64,000 bases of DNA from Actinoallomurus iriomotensis (GTDB taxonomy: Bacteria > Actinomycetota > Actinomycetes > Streptosporangiales > Streptosporangiaceae), in assembly GCF_030269445.1 (NCBI RefSeq), contig NZ_BSTJ01000017.1, forward strand, positions 124,001-188,000. Reading direction: 5' to 3'. Of this stretch, positions 25,786-35,356 are shown in pieces. The position numbers and the translations under genes were made by a program. The notes beneath the pieces are model-generated. The model was not told the origin of the DNA. It saw nothing but the letters and a program-made list of their open reading frames with translations, and ran no database searches. The stretch's first letter is position 1, and every line of letters begins with the position of its first letter.

Positions 25786-26673
25786 TCAGGCCATGCCGTG
25801 CCCGGCGCGTAGGCCATGGAGTTTGTCCGGGTTGACCTGGAACCAAAGGTTGTGCAGCCGGCCGTCGGCGATGTCGAAGGTGAGAGCGGCGACGGGGACG
25901 CCCTCGATGGTGCACAACAAGCCCAACTCGCCGTTGATGACAGTGGGCTCCGGGACGATACCGGCCGATTCGGGCTTGGCCAGGACACCGAGGATCCAGC
26001 GAGAGACCTGGCTCGCCCCGTGCAGGGGCCGGATGGCGGCGGTGACCTTGCCTCCGCCGTCGGTCCAGGCGGTCACGTCGGGCGCGAGCAGTTCCATGAC
26101 CGCGTTCAGGTCGCCGCCCGCGCAGGCCGCGATGAACCGCGCGGTGACCTTCTCCCGCTCGGCACGGTCGGTGTCGAAGCGGGGGCGGCGGTCCCGGACG
26201 TGCTCGCGGGCGCGGCGGGCGATCTGGCGGATGGTCGGTTCGGGGCGGTCGAGTGTGTCGGCGATCTCGCCGTGGGAGTAGCCGAAGACCTCGCGGAGCA
26301 GGAAGACCGCGCGTTCGACGGGGCTGAGGGTCTCCAGCACGACCAGCATCGCGGTGGAGATGGTGTCGGCCTTTTCGGCGTCCGCGGCGGCATCGGGCGA
26401 GGTGAGCAGCGGCTCGGGCAGCCACGGGCCGACGTAGGTCTCGCGGGTCACCCGGGTGGAGGTGAGCCGGTTCAGCGACAGGTTGGTGACCGCTCGCACC
26501 AGATAGGCCCTGGGGTTGCGGATCGTGGCGCGGTCCGTCGAGTTCCAGGCCAGCCACGCGTCCTGGAGGACGTCTTCGGCGTCGGTGACGCTGCCCAGCA
26601 TGCGGTAGGCGGTGGCGAACAGCAGCCGCCGATGCTCGATGTACGGATCCGAATCGGGCGTCGCGTCGGTCAT
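25786..26673 (-). CDS. sigJ: ECF41-type RNA polymerase sigma factor (SigJ family)
   Basis: A 295-residue ECF sigma factor with an NTF2-like C-terminal extension. Region 2 is at residues 10-75 (LLFATAYRMLGSVTDAEDVLQDAWL), region 4 at 120-170 (EVFGYSHGEIADTLDRPEPTIRQIARRA). The C-terminal domain carries both ECF41 hallmarks, DGGGK and NPDKL, which replace a separate anti-sigma factor. ATG at 26673 with GGAAG upstream was chosen over a longer open frame. It lies four bases behind the oxidoreductase gene, so the two form an operon. ECF41 genes are typically linked to such COE-type enzymes, which they regulate. Confidence 0.93.
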   Translation of the reverse strand: MTDATPDSDPYIEHRRLLFATAYRMLGSVTDAEDVLQDAWLAWNSTDRATIRNPRAYLVRAVTNLSLNRLTSTRVTRETYVGPWLPEPLLTSPDAAADAEKADTISTAMLVVLETLSPVERAVFLLREVFGYSHGEIADTLDRPEPTIRQIARRAREHVRDRRPRFDTDRAEREKVTARFIAACAGGDLNAVMELLAPDVTAWTDGGGKVTAAIRPLHGASQVSRWILGVLAKPESAGIVPEPTVINGELGLLCTIEGVPVAALTFDIADGRLHNLWFQVNPDKLHGLRAGHGMA

Positions 26674-26677
26674 CGGC

Positions 26678-27904
26678 TCATACTTCCAAGCCGGACGATG
26701 AGCCCGGCGTCCCGAACAGCGTGCGTCGGGCCCGGTCGCGGGTGGCGCGGCCGCCCTTGAAGAATGTGACACTGACGTTCATGCGCCTGCTGAGCCGGTA
26801 CACCTTGACCGGGCTGGCGCTGACGGTCTCCTTGTACCGGACGGCGACGCGGCCTTTGAGGTAGGCACGGCGCGGGGTGTCGTCCGCGTGGGTGAACTGG
26901 ATGACGGCGTCACGCCGGCCGAGGCTGACGGGCTGGTGGACGTAGCCGAACCGGAACGGCCGGACCGGCCTGCCGCGCAGCAGCCGGGCGATCGTGTCGG
27001 CGGTGTACTGGGCGGTGGGCAGGCCGCTCTGGCAGGTGCCGTGGATCCGTCCCCAGGGCAACCGGACCGCGGCGGCGTCACCGACGGCGTGCACGCCGGG
27101 GTGGGACACCGAACGCAGCGTCGCGTCGACCAGGATCAGGCCGCGCTCGTCCACGGCGATCCCGGCGTCGGCGGCGAGCGAGGACGCGGTGACGCCGGCC
27201 GTCCACAGGCACGCGTCCGAGGGGAGGACCTCGCCGGTCTCCAGCTCGACGGCGTCGGGCAGCACCTTCGTGACCCGCGCGCCCACTTTGACGGTGACGC
27301 CGAGGCGGTCGAGCGCCCGGTGCAGGTGGGCACGTGCCTTGGCGCTCATCATCGCGCCCGGCTCATCGAGGCCGACCAGCGTGACGTTCAGGCCGGGATG
27401 GGCTTCGGCGATCTCCGTCGCCGCCTCGACGCCGGTCAGGCCGCTGCCGCAGACCGTGACACTGCCGCCGGTCGCCGCGAGCTCGCCGAGCCGGGTGGCG
27501 AAGGAGACGGCGGTCCGCGGGCTGTCGAGCGTGAAGGCGTGGGCGTCGGCGCCGGGCACCCGGCTGGTGTCGGCCGAGCTGCCCAGGGCGTACACCAGGG
27601 TGTCGTAGTCCAGCGTCGTCGCGCCGTCGTCGACCACCACCGTGCGGCCGTCGGGGTCGATGGCGGTGGCCGTGCCCCGTACGAAGGAGACGCCGGTGCC
27701 GGCGAGCAGGTCGGGAATGCGGTGGTCGGCCAGGTGCCGCCCGGCGGCGAGCTGGTGCATCCGCAGCCGCTCGGTGAACCGTTCCGAGGGGTTGACCAGG
27801 GTGATTCGTGCATCGGCGCGCCGAGTCCGGCGGGCCAGGCGGATCGCGGTCATCATGCCCGTGTAGCCGGCGCCTAGGACGACGACGCGGTGGTCGTTCT
27901 CCAT
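26678..27904 (-). CDS. NAD(P)/FAD-dependent oxidoreductase (NDH-2-like, ECF41 target)
   Basis: A 408-residue flavoprotein with two Rossmann folds: VVVLGAGYTGMMTAIRLA at the N-terminus for FAD and VTVCGSGLTGVEAATEIA for the nucleotide. The FAD-contact VHAVGDAAAV and the C-terminal LKGRVAVRYKE region resemble type II NADH dehydrogenases, but no membrane anchor is clear. It is first in an operon with the ECF41 sigma factor and is probably its direct target. The electron acceptor is unknown. Confidence 0.88.
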   Translation of the reverse strand: MENDHRVVVLGAGYTGMMTAIRLARRTRRADARITLVNPSERFTERLRMHQLAAGRHLADHRIPDLLAGTGVSFVRGTATAIDPDGRTVVVDDGATTLDYDTLVYALGSSADTSRVPGADAHAFTLDSPRTAVSFATRLGELAATGGSVTVCGSGLTGVEAATEIAEAHPGLNVTLVGLDEPGAMMSAKARAHLHRALDRLGVTVKVGARVTKVLPDAVELETGEVLPSDACLWTAGVTASSLAADAGIAVDERGLILVDATLRSVSHPGVHAVGDAAAVRLPWGRIHGTCQSGLPTAQYTADTIARLLRGRPVRPFRFGYVHQPVSLGRRDAVIQFTHADDTPRRAYLKGRVAVRYKETVSASPVKVYRLSRRMNVSVTFFKGGRATRDRARRTLFGTPGSSSGLEV

Positions 27905-27973
27905 TGCTTTACCCTCCCGAGCCGTGGGTCACCGTGGTGCCGGTGACGCCCATGGGACAAACGGCTCGGCGCC

Positions 27974-27999
27974 GACGTGACACCTCCGCGATGTGACGC
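27974..27999 (-). promoter_or_regulatory. direct repeats upstream of the oxidoreductase-sigJ operon
   Basis: GACGTGACAC and GATGTGACGC, 16 bases apart, lie 70-95 bases upstream of the oxidoreductase start. Read on the minus strand each contains TCAC, reminiscent of the TGTCACA -35 of ECF41 promoters. The expected CGTC at the usual spacing is not convincing. Offered as a candidate autoregulated promoter region only. Confidence 0.3.
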
Positions 28000-28023
28000 C
28001 CACCACATGCCCGCCGGCGACGG

Positions 28024-28518
28024 TCATGGCCGGGTGAGGGTGTCCTTTCCGGCGGCCGTCAGGGCGTCGCCGGTCAGGCGGTACACCGTCCAGCCGTCCT
28101 TCGGTGCGGCGCCCAGCGACTCGTAGAAGCCGATCGACGGCTCGTTCCAGTCCAGCACCGACCACTCCAGCCGGGAGTAGCCCTTCCGGACGCACTCCTC
28201 GGCCAGTGCCGTCAGCAGTGCGCGGCCCAGGCCCGTACCCCGATGGTTCGGGCGGACGAACAGGTCCTCCAGGTAGATGCCGTGCGCCCCGTCGAAGGTC
28301 GAGAAGTTCAGGAACCACAGCGTGAAGCCGACGATCTCCCCGTCCGCCTCCGCCACGTGCCCGAACAGTGCCGGTTCCGGGGCGAACAGGGCGGAGTGCA
28401 GCTGGGCCGGGGTCATCGTGCACTCGTCGGACAGCCGTTCGTACTCGGCCAGGGCGTGCACCAACGCCACCACGGCCTCGACGTCGGCCTCCCGCACCCG
28501 GCGAACACGAGGATCCAC
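28024..28518 (-). CDS. GNAT family N-acetyltransferase
   Basis: A 164-residue acetyltransferase of the diamine/spermidine N-acetyltransferase-like group. It has EADVEAVVALVHALAEYE, the central strand GFTLWFLNFSTFDGAHGIYLEDLFV, the acetyl-CoA loop RPNHRGTGLGRALL and a final WSVLDWNEPSIGFYESLGA with the conserved N..A...Y pattern. It would acetylate a small amine. GTG at 28518 with GGGAG eight bases upstream is preferred to the longer frame, whose N-terminus has no family similarity. Confidence 0.9.
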   Translation of the reverse strand: MDPRVRRVREADVEAVVALVHALAEYERLSDECTMTPAQLHSALFAPEPALFGHVAEADGEIVGFTLWFLNFSTFDGAHGIYLEDLFVRPNHRGTGLGRALLTALAEECVRKGYSRLEWSVLDWNEPSIGFYESLGAAPKDGWTVYRLTGDALTAAGKDTLTRP

Positions 28519-28707
28519 TTCGACGACTCCCTTCGAGGGACCGCAGGTCCCGCCCGTACCAGCGAAGGCTAGCCGCCGCCCCGGCATGCCCCGTCCGGGA
28601 CGTGACCCTTATGACCCGCGACAAAGTTCACTATGTACGGACCGCCTGTTCGCGCCGTATTTTTGGAGCGTTCCCGAACGCTGTTCCCGTACGCGAAGGA
28701 GACGGGT

Positions 28708-29322
28708 GTGACGCACACAGCGGAGCAGGTCGGAATTCCGCGCATTCCCGTGTCTCTGCGGTGGGACGGGAGAGCCGCGGGCTCCTATCTTCCGCAGGAC
28801 GACGGCTTCGTGATCGGCGCCAGGCCGGGCACGGACCTGTTCGTCAGCCCGCAGCGCACCGGCGAGGTGCTCGACGCTCCGAAACTGCTCGCGCACGCGC
28901 AGGGTGACTTCCTGCTCAGCGCCCGCGTGTCGGTGGGGCACTACCGGTCGCACGACGCCGGCGGGCTGCTCGTGTGGCTCAACGACCGCGCGTGGGCCAA
29001 GCTGGGCCTGGAGATGTCCGCGCAGAACGAGCCCGAGACCGTCTCCGTCGTCACCCGCGGAGCCTCCGACCGCGCCAGCGGTTTCGTCGTGACCGGCGAC
29101 CACGTCTGGCTCCGCGTCGCCCGCGTCGACTCCGCGTACGCCTTCCACGCCTCGCTCGACGGGCGGTACTGGCGGCTGATCCGCCACTTCGCCCTGTACG
29201 CCTCCGGCGCCCCGTCGTACGGCTTCTTCGCCCAGTCGCCCGTCGGGGACGGCTGTTCGGCGACCTTCGACCAGATCACCTTCGAGCCGAGGAGGTTGGC
29301 CCAGCTGATCGACGGGTCCTGA
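28708..29322 (+). CDS. DUF1349 (concanavalin A-like) domain protein
   Basis: A 204-residue beta-sandwich protein matching the DUF1349 or regulation-of-enolase-1-like family: PKLLAHAQGDFLLSARVSV, AGGLLVWLNDRAWAKLGLE and WLRVARVDSAYAFHASLDG. No signal peptide is visible. The family fold suggests carbohydrate binding; the biological role is unknown. GTG at 28708 is chosen because AAGGAG ends six bases upstream. An ATG 25 codons earlier is in frame but has no family match. It is divergent from the acetyltransferase gene. Confidence 0.82.
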   Translation: MTHTAEQVGIPRIPVSLRWDGRAAGSYLPQDDGFVIGARPGTDLFVSPQRTGEVLDAPKLLAHAQGDFLLSARVSVGHYRSHDAGGLLVWLNDRAWAKLGLEMSAQNEPETVSVVTRGASDRASGFVVTGDHVWLRVARVDSAYAFHASLDGRYWRLIRHFALYASGAPSYGFFAQSPVGDGCSATFDQITFEPRRLAQLIDGS

Positions 29323-29453
29323 GCCGGGACCGCGCCTGGGTTCCTGTAGCCGTCGAGTGACGTCTCGATGGCCACAGGAGGGCGTCAGCATGACCATCGC
29401 CACATAAATCGCCCATCAGGGTCAAGACCCGATATTTGGGGGAAGTATGGGGC

Positions 29454-30851
29454 GTGGATGTGTCCAAGAAGAGTGAGTTCGTCGTTGTCGCCAACCGTCT
29501 ACCGGTCGATCGGGTCACTGACGGTGACGGCACGGCTTCGTGGCGGCGCAGCCCCGGTGGGCTGGTCACCGCCATCGTTCCGGTCATGCAGCGTCGCGAG
29601 GGAGCCTGGGTCGGCTGGCATGGCGCCCCGGATGAGGACCTCGAGCCGTTCGAGGCCGAAGGGCTGTCCCTGATCCCCGTACGCCTGTCGGCGCGGGACG
29701 TCGAGTACTACTACGAGGGCTTTTCCAACGCGACGCTCTGGCCGCTGTATCACGACGTGATCGCGCAGCCGGTCTACCGGCGGAGCCTGTGGGAGTTCTA
29801 CGAGCGGGTCAACCGGAGGTTCGCCCGCGCCGCCGCCGAGGTCGCGGCCGAGGGCGCGATCGTCTGGGTGCAGGACTACCAGCTCCAGCTCGTCCCTCAG
29901 ATGCTGCGCGAGCTCCGCCCCGACCTGCGCATCGGCTTCTTCCTGCACATCCCGTTCCCGCCGATGGAGCTGTTCCAGCAACTGCCCTGGCGGCGCGACA
30001 TCCTGTACGGCCTCCTGGGCGCCGACCTCGTCGGCTTCCAGAGCCGCGACGCGGCCTCCAACTTCGTCCGGCTGTGCCGCCGCTTCCTCGACCTGAAGAC
30101 GCAGGGCCACGAGGTGGCGATCGCGGACCGCGTCGTACGCGCCGACCACTTTCCCATCTCGGTGGACGCGAACGAGCTCATCACCCTGGCCGCCGACCCG
30201 GACGTGCAGGAACGCGCGGTCCAGATCCGCGAGGACCTCGGCAACCCGGCGTCGTTGCTGCTGGGCGTCGACCGCCTCGACTACACCAAGGGCATCCAGC
30301 AGCGGCTGCAGGCGTTCACCGAGCTGTTCGAGGACGAGCGGCTCAAGAGCGGTGACGCGGTGTTCGTGCAGGTCGCGACGCCGAGCCGGGAGCGCGTCCG
30401 GGAGTACCGCATCCTGCGCGACGATATCGAGCAGCAGGTCGGCCGCGCCAACGGCCTGTACTCCGAACTGGGCGCACCGATCATCAACTACATGCACACG
30501 TCCTACACCCGCAAGGAGCTGGTCGCGCTCTACCTGGCGGCGGACGTGATGGTGGTGACGCCGCTGCGGGACGGCATGAACCTCGTGGCCAAGGAGTACG
30601 TCGCCTGCCGGTCCGACCTCAAGGGCGCCCTGCTGCTCAGCGAGTTCGCCGGCGCGGCCCGGGAGCTGCACCGCGCCTTCCTGGTCAACCCGTACGACAT
30701 CGGCGGCACGAAGAACCGCATGTGGGAGGCCATGCACGCGAGCCCGGCGGAACGCGCTCGCCGGATGCGGTCGATGCGCAAACGGGTGATCGAGCACGAC
30801 GTCGACCTGTGGGCCAAGCAGTTCCTGGACGCCCTGGAGGACGGCCACTGA
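29454..30851 (+). CDS. otsA: trehalose-6-phosphate synthase (GT20)
   Basis: Cytoplasmic glycosyltransferase of 465 residues that makes trehalose 6-phosphate from UDP- (or ADP-/GDP-) glucose and glucose 6-phosphate. It has the family N-terminus [35 protein letters not shown], the donor-site loop [15 protein letters not shown] and [15 protein letters not shown]. Length is normal for the family. GTG at 29454 follows GGGGGA; other in-frame starts exist at 29436 (TTG) and 29460 (GTG). No trehalose-phosphatase gene is adjacent; the next gene on the same strand is far away. Confidence 0.95.
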   Translation: MDVSKKSEFVVVANRLPVDRVTDGDGTASWRRSPGGLVTAIVPVMQRREGAWVGWHGAPDEDLEPFEAEGLSLIPVRLSARDVEYYYEGFSNATLWPLYHDVIAQPVYRRSLWEFYERVNRRFARAAAEVAAEGAIVWVQDYQLQLVPQMLRELRPDLRIGFFLHIPFPPMELFQQLPWRRDILYGLLGADLVGFQSRDAASNFVRLCRRFLDLKTQGHEVAIADRVVRADHFPISVDANELITLAADPDVQERAVQIREDLGNPASLLLGVDRLDYTKGIQQRLQAFTELFEDERLKSGDAVFVQVATPSRERVREYRILRDDIEQQVGRANGLYSELGAPIINYMHTSYTRKELVALYLAADVMVVTPLRDGMNLVAKEYVACRSDLKGALLLSEFAGAARELHRAFLVNPYDIGGTKNRMWEAMHASPAERARRMRSMRKRVIEHDVDLWAKQFLDALEDGH

Positions 30852-30867
30852 GCACGAGCGGCGGCGC

Positions 30868-31917
30868 TCAGCCGGTCGGGCGCGTCGTCGCCGGCCTGAC
30901 CCGCTGCCACCAGCCCTGGAGGCTCGCCGGGTCGTGCGCCGCCTCGACGAAGAGCGAGGCCGGCATCTGCGGGAAGCGACGCCCCGGGTTCCACGACCGC
31001 TCGTACGGCGGCGGGTCGAGGACCACGACACGGGTGCCGCCGACCTCGGGGATGTCGGCCGGGACGCCTTCGTTCCAGATCCACTCGCCGTCGACGTCGA
31101 CGAGGTTCCACTGGCCGGTCACCGCCGGCGTGCCGGGCGGCACGTCCTGGTCGAGGGATGAGCCCACCCAGCGCGGGTCGGGGGCCTGGCCGGGCAGCCG
31201 GTCCGGTCGGATGAGCTCGCCGGCGAGCAGGGTGTGCAGCTGGAAGTTGTCGCCGATCCCGCCGATGACGACCGTCCAGCCGCGTCCGCTGGCCCGGTCG
31301 AGCACGAGCAGGCGCTCACCGTCCAGGACCCGCAGCAGGTCGCGGACGTAGGTGAGCTGACCGCAGTGATCCTCGGCCCGGTCCACCGCGGCCGCCAGCG
31401 TCTCCCGGTCGGGCACGGAGGCCCGCACCATCGGGGACACCGACAGCACCGTGGACGCCGCCAGCGCGAACCTCGGCAGCGACCACCACGCCTCCATCGC
31501 CGGTCCGGCGCCGTCGCCGAGCCCGGGCCGTACGACGTCCCAGACCTCGCGGGACGGTTGGTGCTCGGCCGGGTCCGGCGGTTCGCCGCCCGCGGCCTTC
31601 GCCCAGGCGTCGGCGAAGGTCAACGCGCCGGTCGTCACCTCGAGCAGGCGGCCCATCACCGCGGTGCCCGGCGCGTCCGCGTCGGCCCCGTTCTCCACGA
31701 TCATGCCGCTCATCACGGCGAGCGAGGCGGCGTAGTCCAGGGGCGCCTCGGCGACGCCCTGGGCCAGCAGCCGGACCCCCGCGGTGAGCTCCGCCACGGG
31801 GATCACGGTGGCCGCCTGATGCACCTGGCGGAGGAGTCTCCCGAAGGCCCGCTCGTCGTCCCGGTCGATGGCGGCGCGCGTCAGCTCCGCGCACGTCTGC
31901 TCGAACATGTGGTCCAT
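30868..31917 (-). CDS. hypothetical protein
   Basis: A 349-residue soluble protein of unknown function. The N-terminal half is helical and Ala-rich. The C-terminal half has strands VVIGGIGDNFQLHTLLAGELI and LVDVDGEWIWNEGVPADIPEVGG. Neither a catalytic motif nor a signal peptide can be seen. It is convergent with otsA, leaving a 16-bp gap. Codon use is like that of the core genome, so I believe it is real and conserved in related actinobacteria, but I cannot name a family. Confidence 0.7.
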   Translation of the reverse strand: MDHMFEQTCAELTRAAIDRDDERAFGRLLRQVHQAATVIPVAELTAGVRLLAQGVAEAPLDYAASLAVMSGMIVENGADADAPGTAVMGRLLEVTTGALTFADAWAKAAGGEPPDPAEHQPSREVWDVVRPGLGDGAGPAMEAWWSLPRFALAASTVLSVSPMVRASVPDRETLAAAVDRAEDHCGQLTYVRDLLRVLDGERLLVLDRASGRGWTVVIGGIGDNFQLHTLLAGELIRPDRLPGQAPDPRWVGSSLDQDVPPGTPAVTGQWNLVDVDGEWIWNEGVPADIPEVGGTRVVVLDPPPYERSWNPGRRFPQMPASLFVEAAHDPASLQGWWQRVRPATTRPTG

Positions 31918-31992
31918 TTTGCACAGATGTCACCCGGCTGAGGAACGGGCGCGGCCGCTCCGGAAGACCACGCCCGTTCCGGGTGTCATCGG

Positions 31993-32124
31993 CTACTCGC
32001 CGTCCTCGTCGGACGTCTTCTCGGGGACGATGTGCGGGTTCATGCTGTCCGGCTGGACGAGGCCGTCCTTGTCGTCGTCGGTCGTCGGGGTGGTCTCGTC
32101 GGTGGTGTTGGGCTGGTCGGCCAT
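31993..32124 (-). CDS. 43-residue acidic peptide downstream of the SARP regulator
   Basis: Small gene: ATG at 32124 to TAG at 31993. The peptide is very acidic and Thr/Pro-rich, opening MADQPNTTDETTPTTDDDKD and ending VPEKTSDEDGE, with one short hydrophobic patch (GLVQPDSMNPHIV). It begins 61 bases after the stop of the AfsR/SARP gene on the same strand and is probably cotranscribed. Third-position GC is strong, which supports coding. No family is recognised. Candidate roles are a precursor or signalling peptide, or a cofactor of the regulator. The ribosome site is weak (GAAAGG some 11 bases upstream). Confidence 0.6.
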   Translation of the reverse strand: MADQPNTTDETTPTTDDDKDGLVQPDSMNPHIVPEKTSDEDGE

Positions 32125-32185
32125 TGTTCCGGGCCTTTCTTCGAGATTGATGGCGGGAGCCTAGTGACGCCGGATCAACATCTGA

Positions 32186-35107
32186 TCAACGTGGCGCGGG
32201 CGCGCGGTCGAGCAGGGCGCGAACGTCGTCGGCGGCCGGGGCGTCGAGGGCCTGGAAGACGGCGAGCGCCTGCTCCCAGCAGGTACGCCCGTCGTCCGGG
32301 CGGCCGTCGGCGGTGAGCGCGCGGCCGAGGACTTCGAGCGCGCGTCCCTCGCCGAACCGCTGGCCGATCTCCCGGGCGATGGCCAGGGCCTCCTCGGCGT
32401 GGGCGACCGCCTCGACGGGGCGGCCGGCCCGCAGGTGGCTCTCGGCCAGCCGGTACAGCGTGTGGTGCTCGCGCAGGCGCAGCCCGGTGGAACGGAAGAC
32501 GGCCAGGCAGTCGAGGTAGTGCGGGATCGCCTCCTCCGGCCGTCCCATCCCGTCGAGGATGGCCCCCAGGAACTGCATCGCCTTGGCCGCACCCACCGCG
32601 CTGCCCAGCGCGCGGAACAGCTCCAGGCTCCGCTCCGCCGTGTCGAGTGCCTCCTTGTCGCGGTGCAGCTCGGCGGCGGCGCGTGCCACGTTGCTGAGGC
32701 AGTCCGCCTCGCATTCGGTGGAGCCCAGCTCGGCGAAGGCGTCGGCCGCGCGCTGGAAGAACGCGAACGCGTCCTCGTACCGGCGATGTTCGAAGGTGAC
32801 GACGCCGACGCCGTTGAGCGCCTCGGCCCATATGTGGCCGTCGCCGGAGGCCTCGGCCAGCTCGACCGTGCTCCGGAGGCTCGCCTCGGATTCGTCCAGC
32901 CGGAACGCCGCGTGGAGGATGAGGCCGAGCATGTAGCCGGCCCGGCCACGGCTGCGGGCGTCGTTCTTCTCCAGCGCGGCGGTGACCACGAGCCGTGCCG
33001 TCTGCTCGAACTCCCACAGGTGGGTGCCGGACATGATGAGCGGTTCGAGGCTGAGCAGCAGGTCGGCGGCGATGGCCAGGTCGGGGGCGCCGCCGCGGGT
33101 GGCCTCGGCGATCACGGCGCACAGGTTCGCGGTCTCGCCGCCGAGCCAGGCCAGTGCCTCCCCGGCGGTGGCGAACTCGGTGCCGCGGGTCTCCGGCGTG
33201 CTCAGCCGCTCGCCGTCGCCGGACTCGGCGGTCAGGTAGGCGTTGCGGGCGGAGGCGAAGTAGAAGTCGAGCATCCGGTGCGGCGCGTCGGCCCGCGCGA
33301 CCTCGGAGTCGTACTTCTCGGCCTGGCGGCGGGCGAAGAGCCGGAGCAGGTCGTGGTAGCGGTAGCGGCCCGGCGCGGGGGTCTCCAGCAGGCTCGCGTC
33401 GACCAGCGACTCCAGCAGGTCCTCCGTGGCCGTCACCGGCAGGCCGAGGACGGCCGCCGCCGCGTGCAGGGGCACGTCGTGCACGTCCGGCAGGGCCAGC
33501 AGCCGGAACGCCCGCGCCTGCTCGTCGTAGAGCTGGCCGTACCCGAGCTCGAACGTCGCCGAGACGGTGTGGTTGCCGACCCGCATCTCGTCGAGCCGCC
33601 GCCTCTCGTCCGTGAGGCGCTCGGCGATCGTCGCCATCGACCAGCTCCGCCGCGACGCCAGCCGCGCGCCCACGATCCGTACGGCGAGGGGCAGGTGTCC
33701 GCAGGCCGCCGCGACCTCGGCCGCGATCTCCCGTTCGTCCTCGACCCGCTGCTCGCCGGCGATGCGGCCGAACAGCGTGATCGCCTCGTCGGTGACCAGG
33801 CCGTCCAGGTCGACGGTACGGGCGGCGGGCACGCCGGCGAGCCGGGACCGGCTGGTCACGATCACCGCGCAGCCGGGCGAGCCGGGCAGCAGCGGGCGCA
33901 CCTGGTCGGCGTCGCGCGCGTCGTCCAGCAGCACGAGCATCCGCCGGTCGGCCAGGCGGCTGCGCAGCAGCGCCGACCGCTCCTCCAGCCCGGCCGGCAC
34001 GTCCTTGTCGGGGGTGCCGAGCGCGCGCAGGAACGCGCCGAGCACCGCCTCGGGCCCGGCCGGGTCGGGACCCGCGCCGCGCAGCTCGGCGAACAGCTGG
34101 CCGTCGGGGTACTGCGGCCGGACCGCGTGACCCACGTGGACGGCGAGGGCCGTCTTGCCGATGCCGCCGATGCCGGCCACCGTCACGACCGGCATCGCGG
34201 TACGGTCCGCCTCGGCGAGCACGCCGGTCAGCTCGCCGACGATGGCCGCGCGTCCGGTGAAGTCGGCGACGTCCGCCGGGAGCTGCGCGGGCACCGGCAG
34301 CGGACGCGCGGGCTCCACGGGACGTACGGGTTGCTTCTCGGCCAGGGAGGCGTCGCCGGCCAGCACCTTGGCGTGCAGCTCGGTCAGCTCGGGGCCGGGG
34401 TCGATGCCCAGCTCATCGACGAGCACCCGGCGCGTGTCGGCGTACACGGCGAGCGCCTCGGCCTGCCGCCCGCACCGGTACAGCGCGAGCATGAGCAGCC
34501 CGCGCAGGCGCTCGCGCAGCGGGTGCGCGATGGTCAGCTCGGTCAGGTCGGCCACCGACTCCGCCGCGCGGCCCCGCTCCAGGTCGATGGCGTACCGGGT
34601 CTCCAGCGCGGTGAGCCGCTGCTCCTCCAGGTGCACGCGCTGCGCCTCGGCCCAGTCGCCGTGGATGCCGCACAGCGGCTCGCCGTCCCAGACCTCCAGC
34701 GCCGAGTGCAGGGCGTCCGCGGCCTGGTCGAGGTCGCCCGCCCGCCGCGCCTCCTCGGCGGTGGCCAGCCCGTCCTCGAACACGCTGAGGTCGAGCGCGG
34801 CCCGCGGCAGCCGCAGGGCGTACCCGCCGGCCTCCGAGACCATCAGCGTCGCCTTCTGCCGCGCCGCGCGCTCGGGCTCCAGCACGGCGCGCAGCCGTGA
34901 GGCGTACGTGCGCAGGGCGGTCATCGCGCGTACCGGCGGCTCCTCGCCCCACAGCGCGTCGACCAGCTCCTCGGCGGTCGCCGTACGGCCACGTCGCAGC
35001 AGCAGGACGGCCAGTACGGCTCGCTGCTGGGGCGTGCCGAGGTCGAGTTCGGTGTCGTGCCGCCATGCGCGGACCGGGCCCAGAACCGCGAAGCGAAGCC
35101 CGTGCAT
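32186..35107 (-). CDS. AfsR/SARP family transcriptional regulator with NB-ARC and TPR domains
   Basis: A 973-residue regulator of the type that controls antibiotic gene clusters. It has an OmpR-like winged helix at about residues 5-95 (LRFAVLGPVRAWR), a bacterial transcriptional activation domain at 105-250 (LDLSVFEDGLATAEEARRAGD) and an NB-ARC ATPase from about 280, with Walker A GIGGIGKTALA near 312-322 and LVLLDDARDADQVRPLLPG. C-terminal TPR repeats run from 620 onward. AfsR-type proteins are activated by phosphorylation or ligand-driven ATPase assembly. No biosynthetic genes are adjacent, so it may act globally. A 43-residue acidic peptide gene follows. Confidence 0.93.
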   Translation of the reverse strand: MHGLRFAVLGPVRAWRHDTELDLGTPQQRAVLAVLLLRRGRTATAEELVDALWGEEPPVRAMTALRTYASRLRAVLEPERAARQKATLMVSEAGGYALRLPRAALDLSVFEDGLATAEEARRAGDLDQAADALHSALEVWDGEPLCGIHGDWAEAQRVHLEEQRLTALETRYAIDLERGRAAESVADLTELTIAHPLRERLRGLLMLALYRCGRQAEALAVYADTRRVLVDELGIDPGPELTELHAKVLAGDASLAEKQPVRPVEPARPLPVPAQLPADVADFTGRAAIVGELTGVLAEADRTAMPVVTVAGIGGIGKTALAVHVGHAVRPQYPDGQLFAELRGAGPDPAGPEAVLGAFLRALGTPDKDVPAGLEERSALLRSRLADRRMLVLLDDARDADQVRPLLPGSPGCAVIVTSRSRLAGVPAARTVDLDGLVTDEAITLFGRIAGEQRVEDEREIAAEVAAACGHLPLAVRIVGARLASRRSWSMATIAERLTDERRRLDEMRVGNHTVSATFELGYGQLYDEQARAFRLLALPDVHDVPLHAAAAVLGLPVTATEDLLESLVDASLLETPAPGRYRYHDLLRLFARRQAEKYDSEVARADAPHRMLDFYFASARNAYLTAESGDGERLSTPETRGTEFATAGEALAWLGGETANLCAVIAEATRGGAPDLAIAADLLLSLEPLIMSGTHLWEFEQTARLVVTAALEKNDARSRGRAGYMLGLILHAAFRLDESEASLRSTVELAEASGDGHIWAEALNGVGVVTFEHRRYEDAFAFFQRAADAFAELGSTECEADCLSNVARAAAELHRDKEALDTAERSLELFRALGSAVGAAKAMQFLGAILDGMGRPEEAIPHYLDCLAVFRSTGLRLREHHTLYRLAESHLRAGRPVEAVAHAEEALAIAREIGQRFGEGRALEVLGRALTADGRPDDGRTCWEQALAVFQALDAPAADDVRALLDRAPAPR

Positions 35108-35356
35108 ACCCGTTCCTCAGGGGAGCCGAAACAAGATTGTTTCCCGAGAATACGGACTTACGGGTCGCGGGACATCCGTGAGATCCACGACATTCGGCGT
35201 CCCCGCCGCCGTCGCCGAGCTCCCGAGGGCGCCTTCCAACGACCCAACGACGCCCGCGTGGCATGCTTCATCGGCGCCGCCCCACCGGCCGGGCACGGCT
35301 CTCACCGCTACTTCGTTGTGGTGCACGCCCCCGACGTCGAGTCCAAGGGACGGCCG

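Noticed and set aside
27905-28023. Clear ECF41 promoter (TGTCACA / CGTC)
   Set aside because: Only partial matches with the wrong spacing; kept as low-confidence direct repeats.
32399-34900. 833-codon frame antisense to the SARP gene
   Set aside because: Shadow frame caused by GC bias; the opposite strand has full BTAD, NB-ARC and TPR domains.
35108-35356. 69-codon minus-strand frame between the SARP and flavoprotein genes
   Set aside because: No ribosome site, no family pattern and unremarkable base composition; treated as intergenic.
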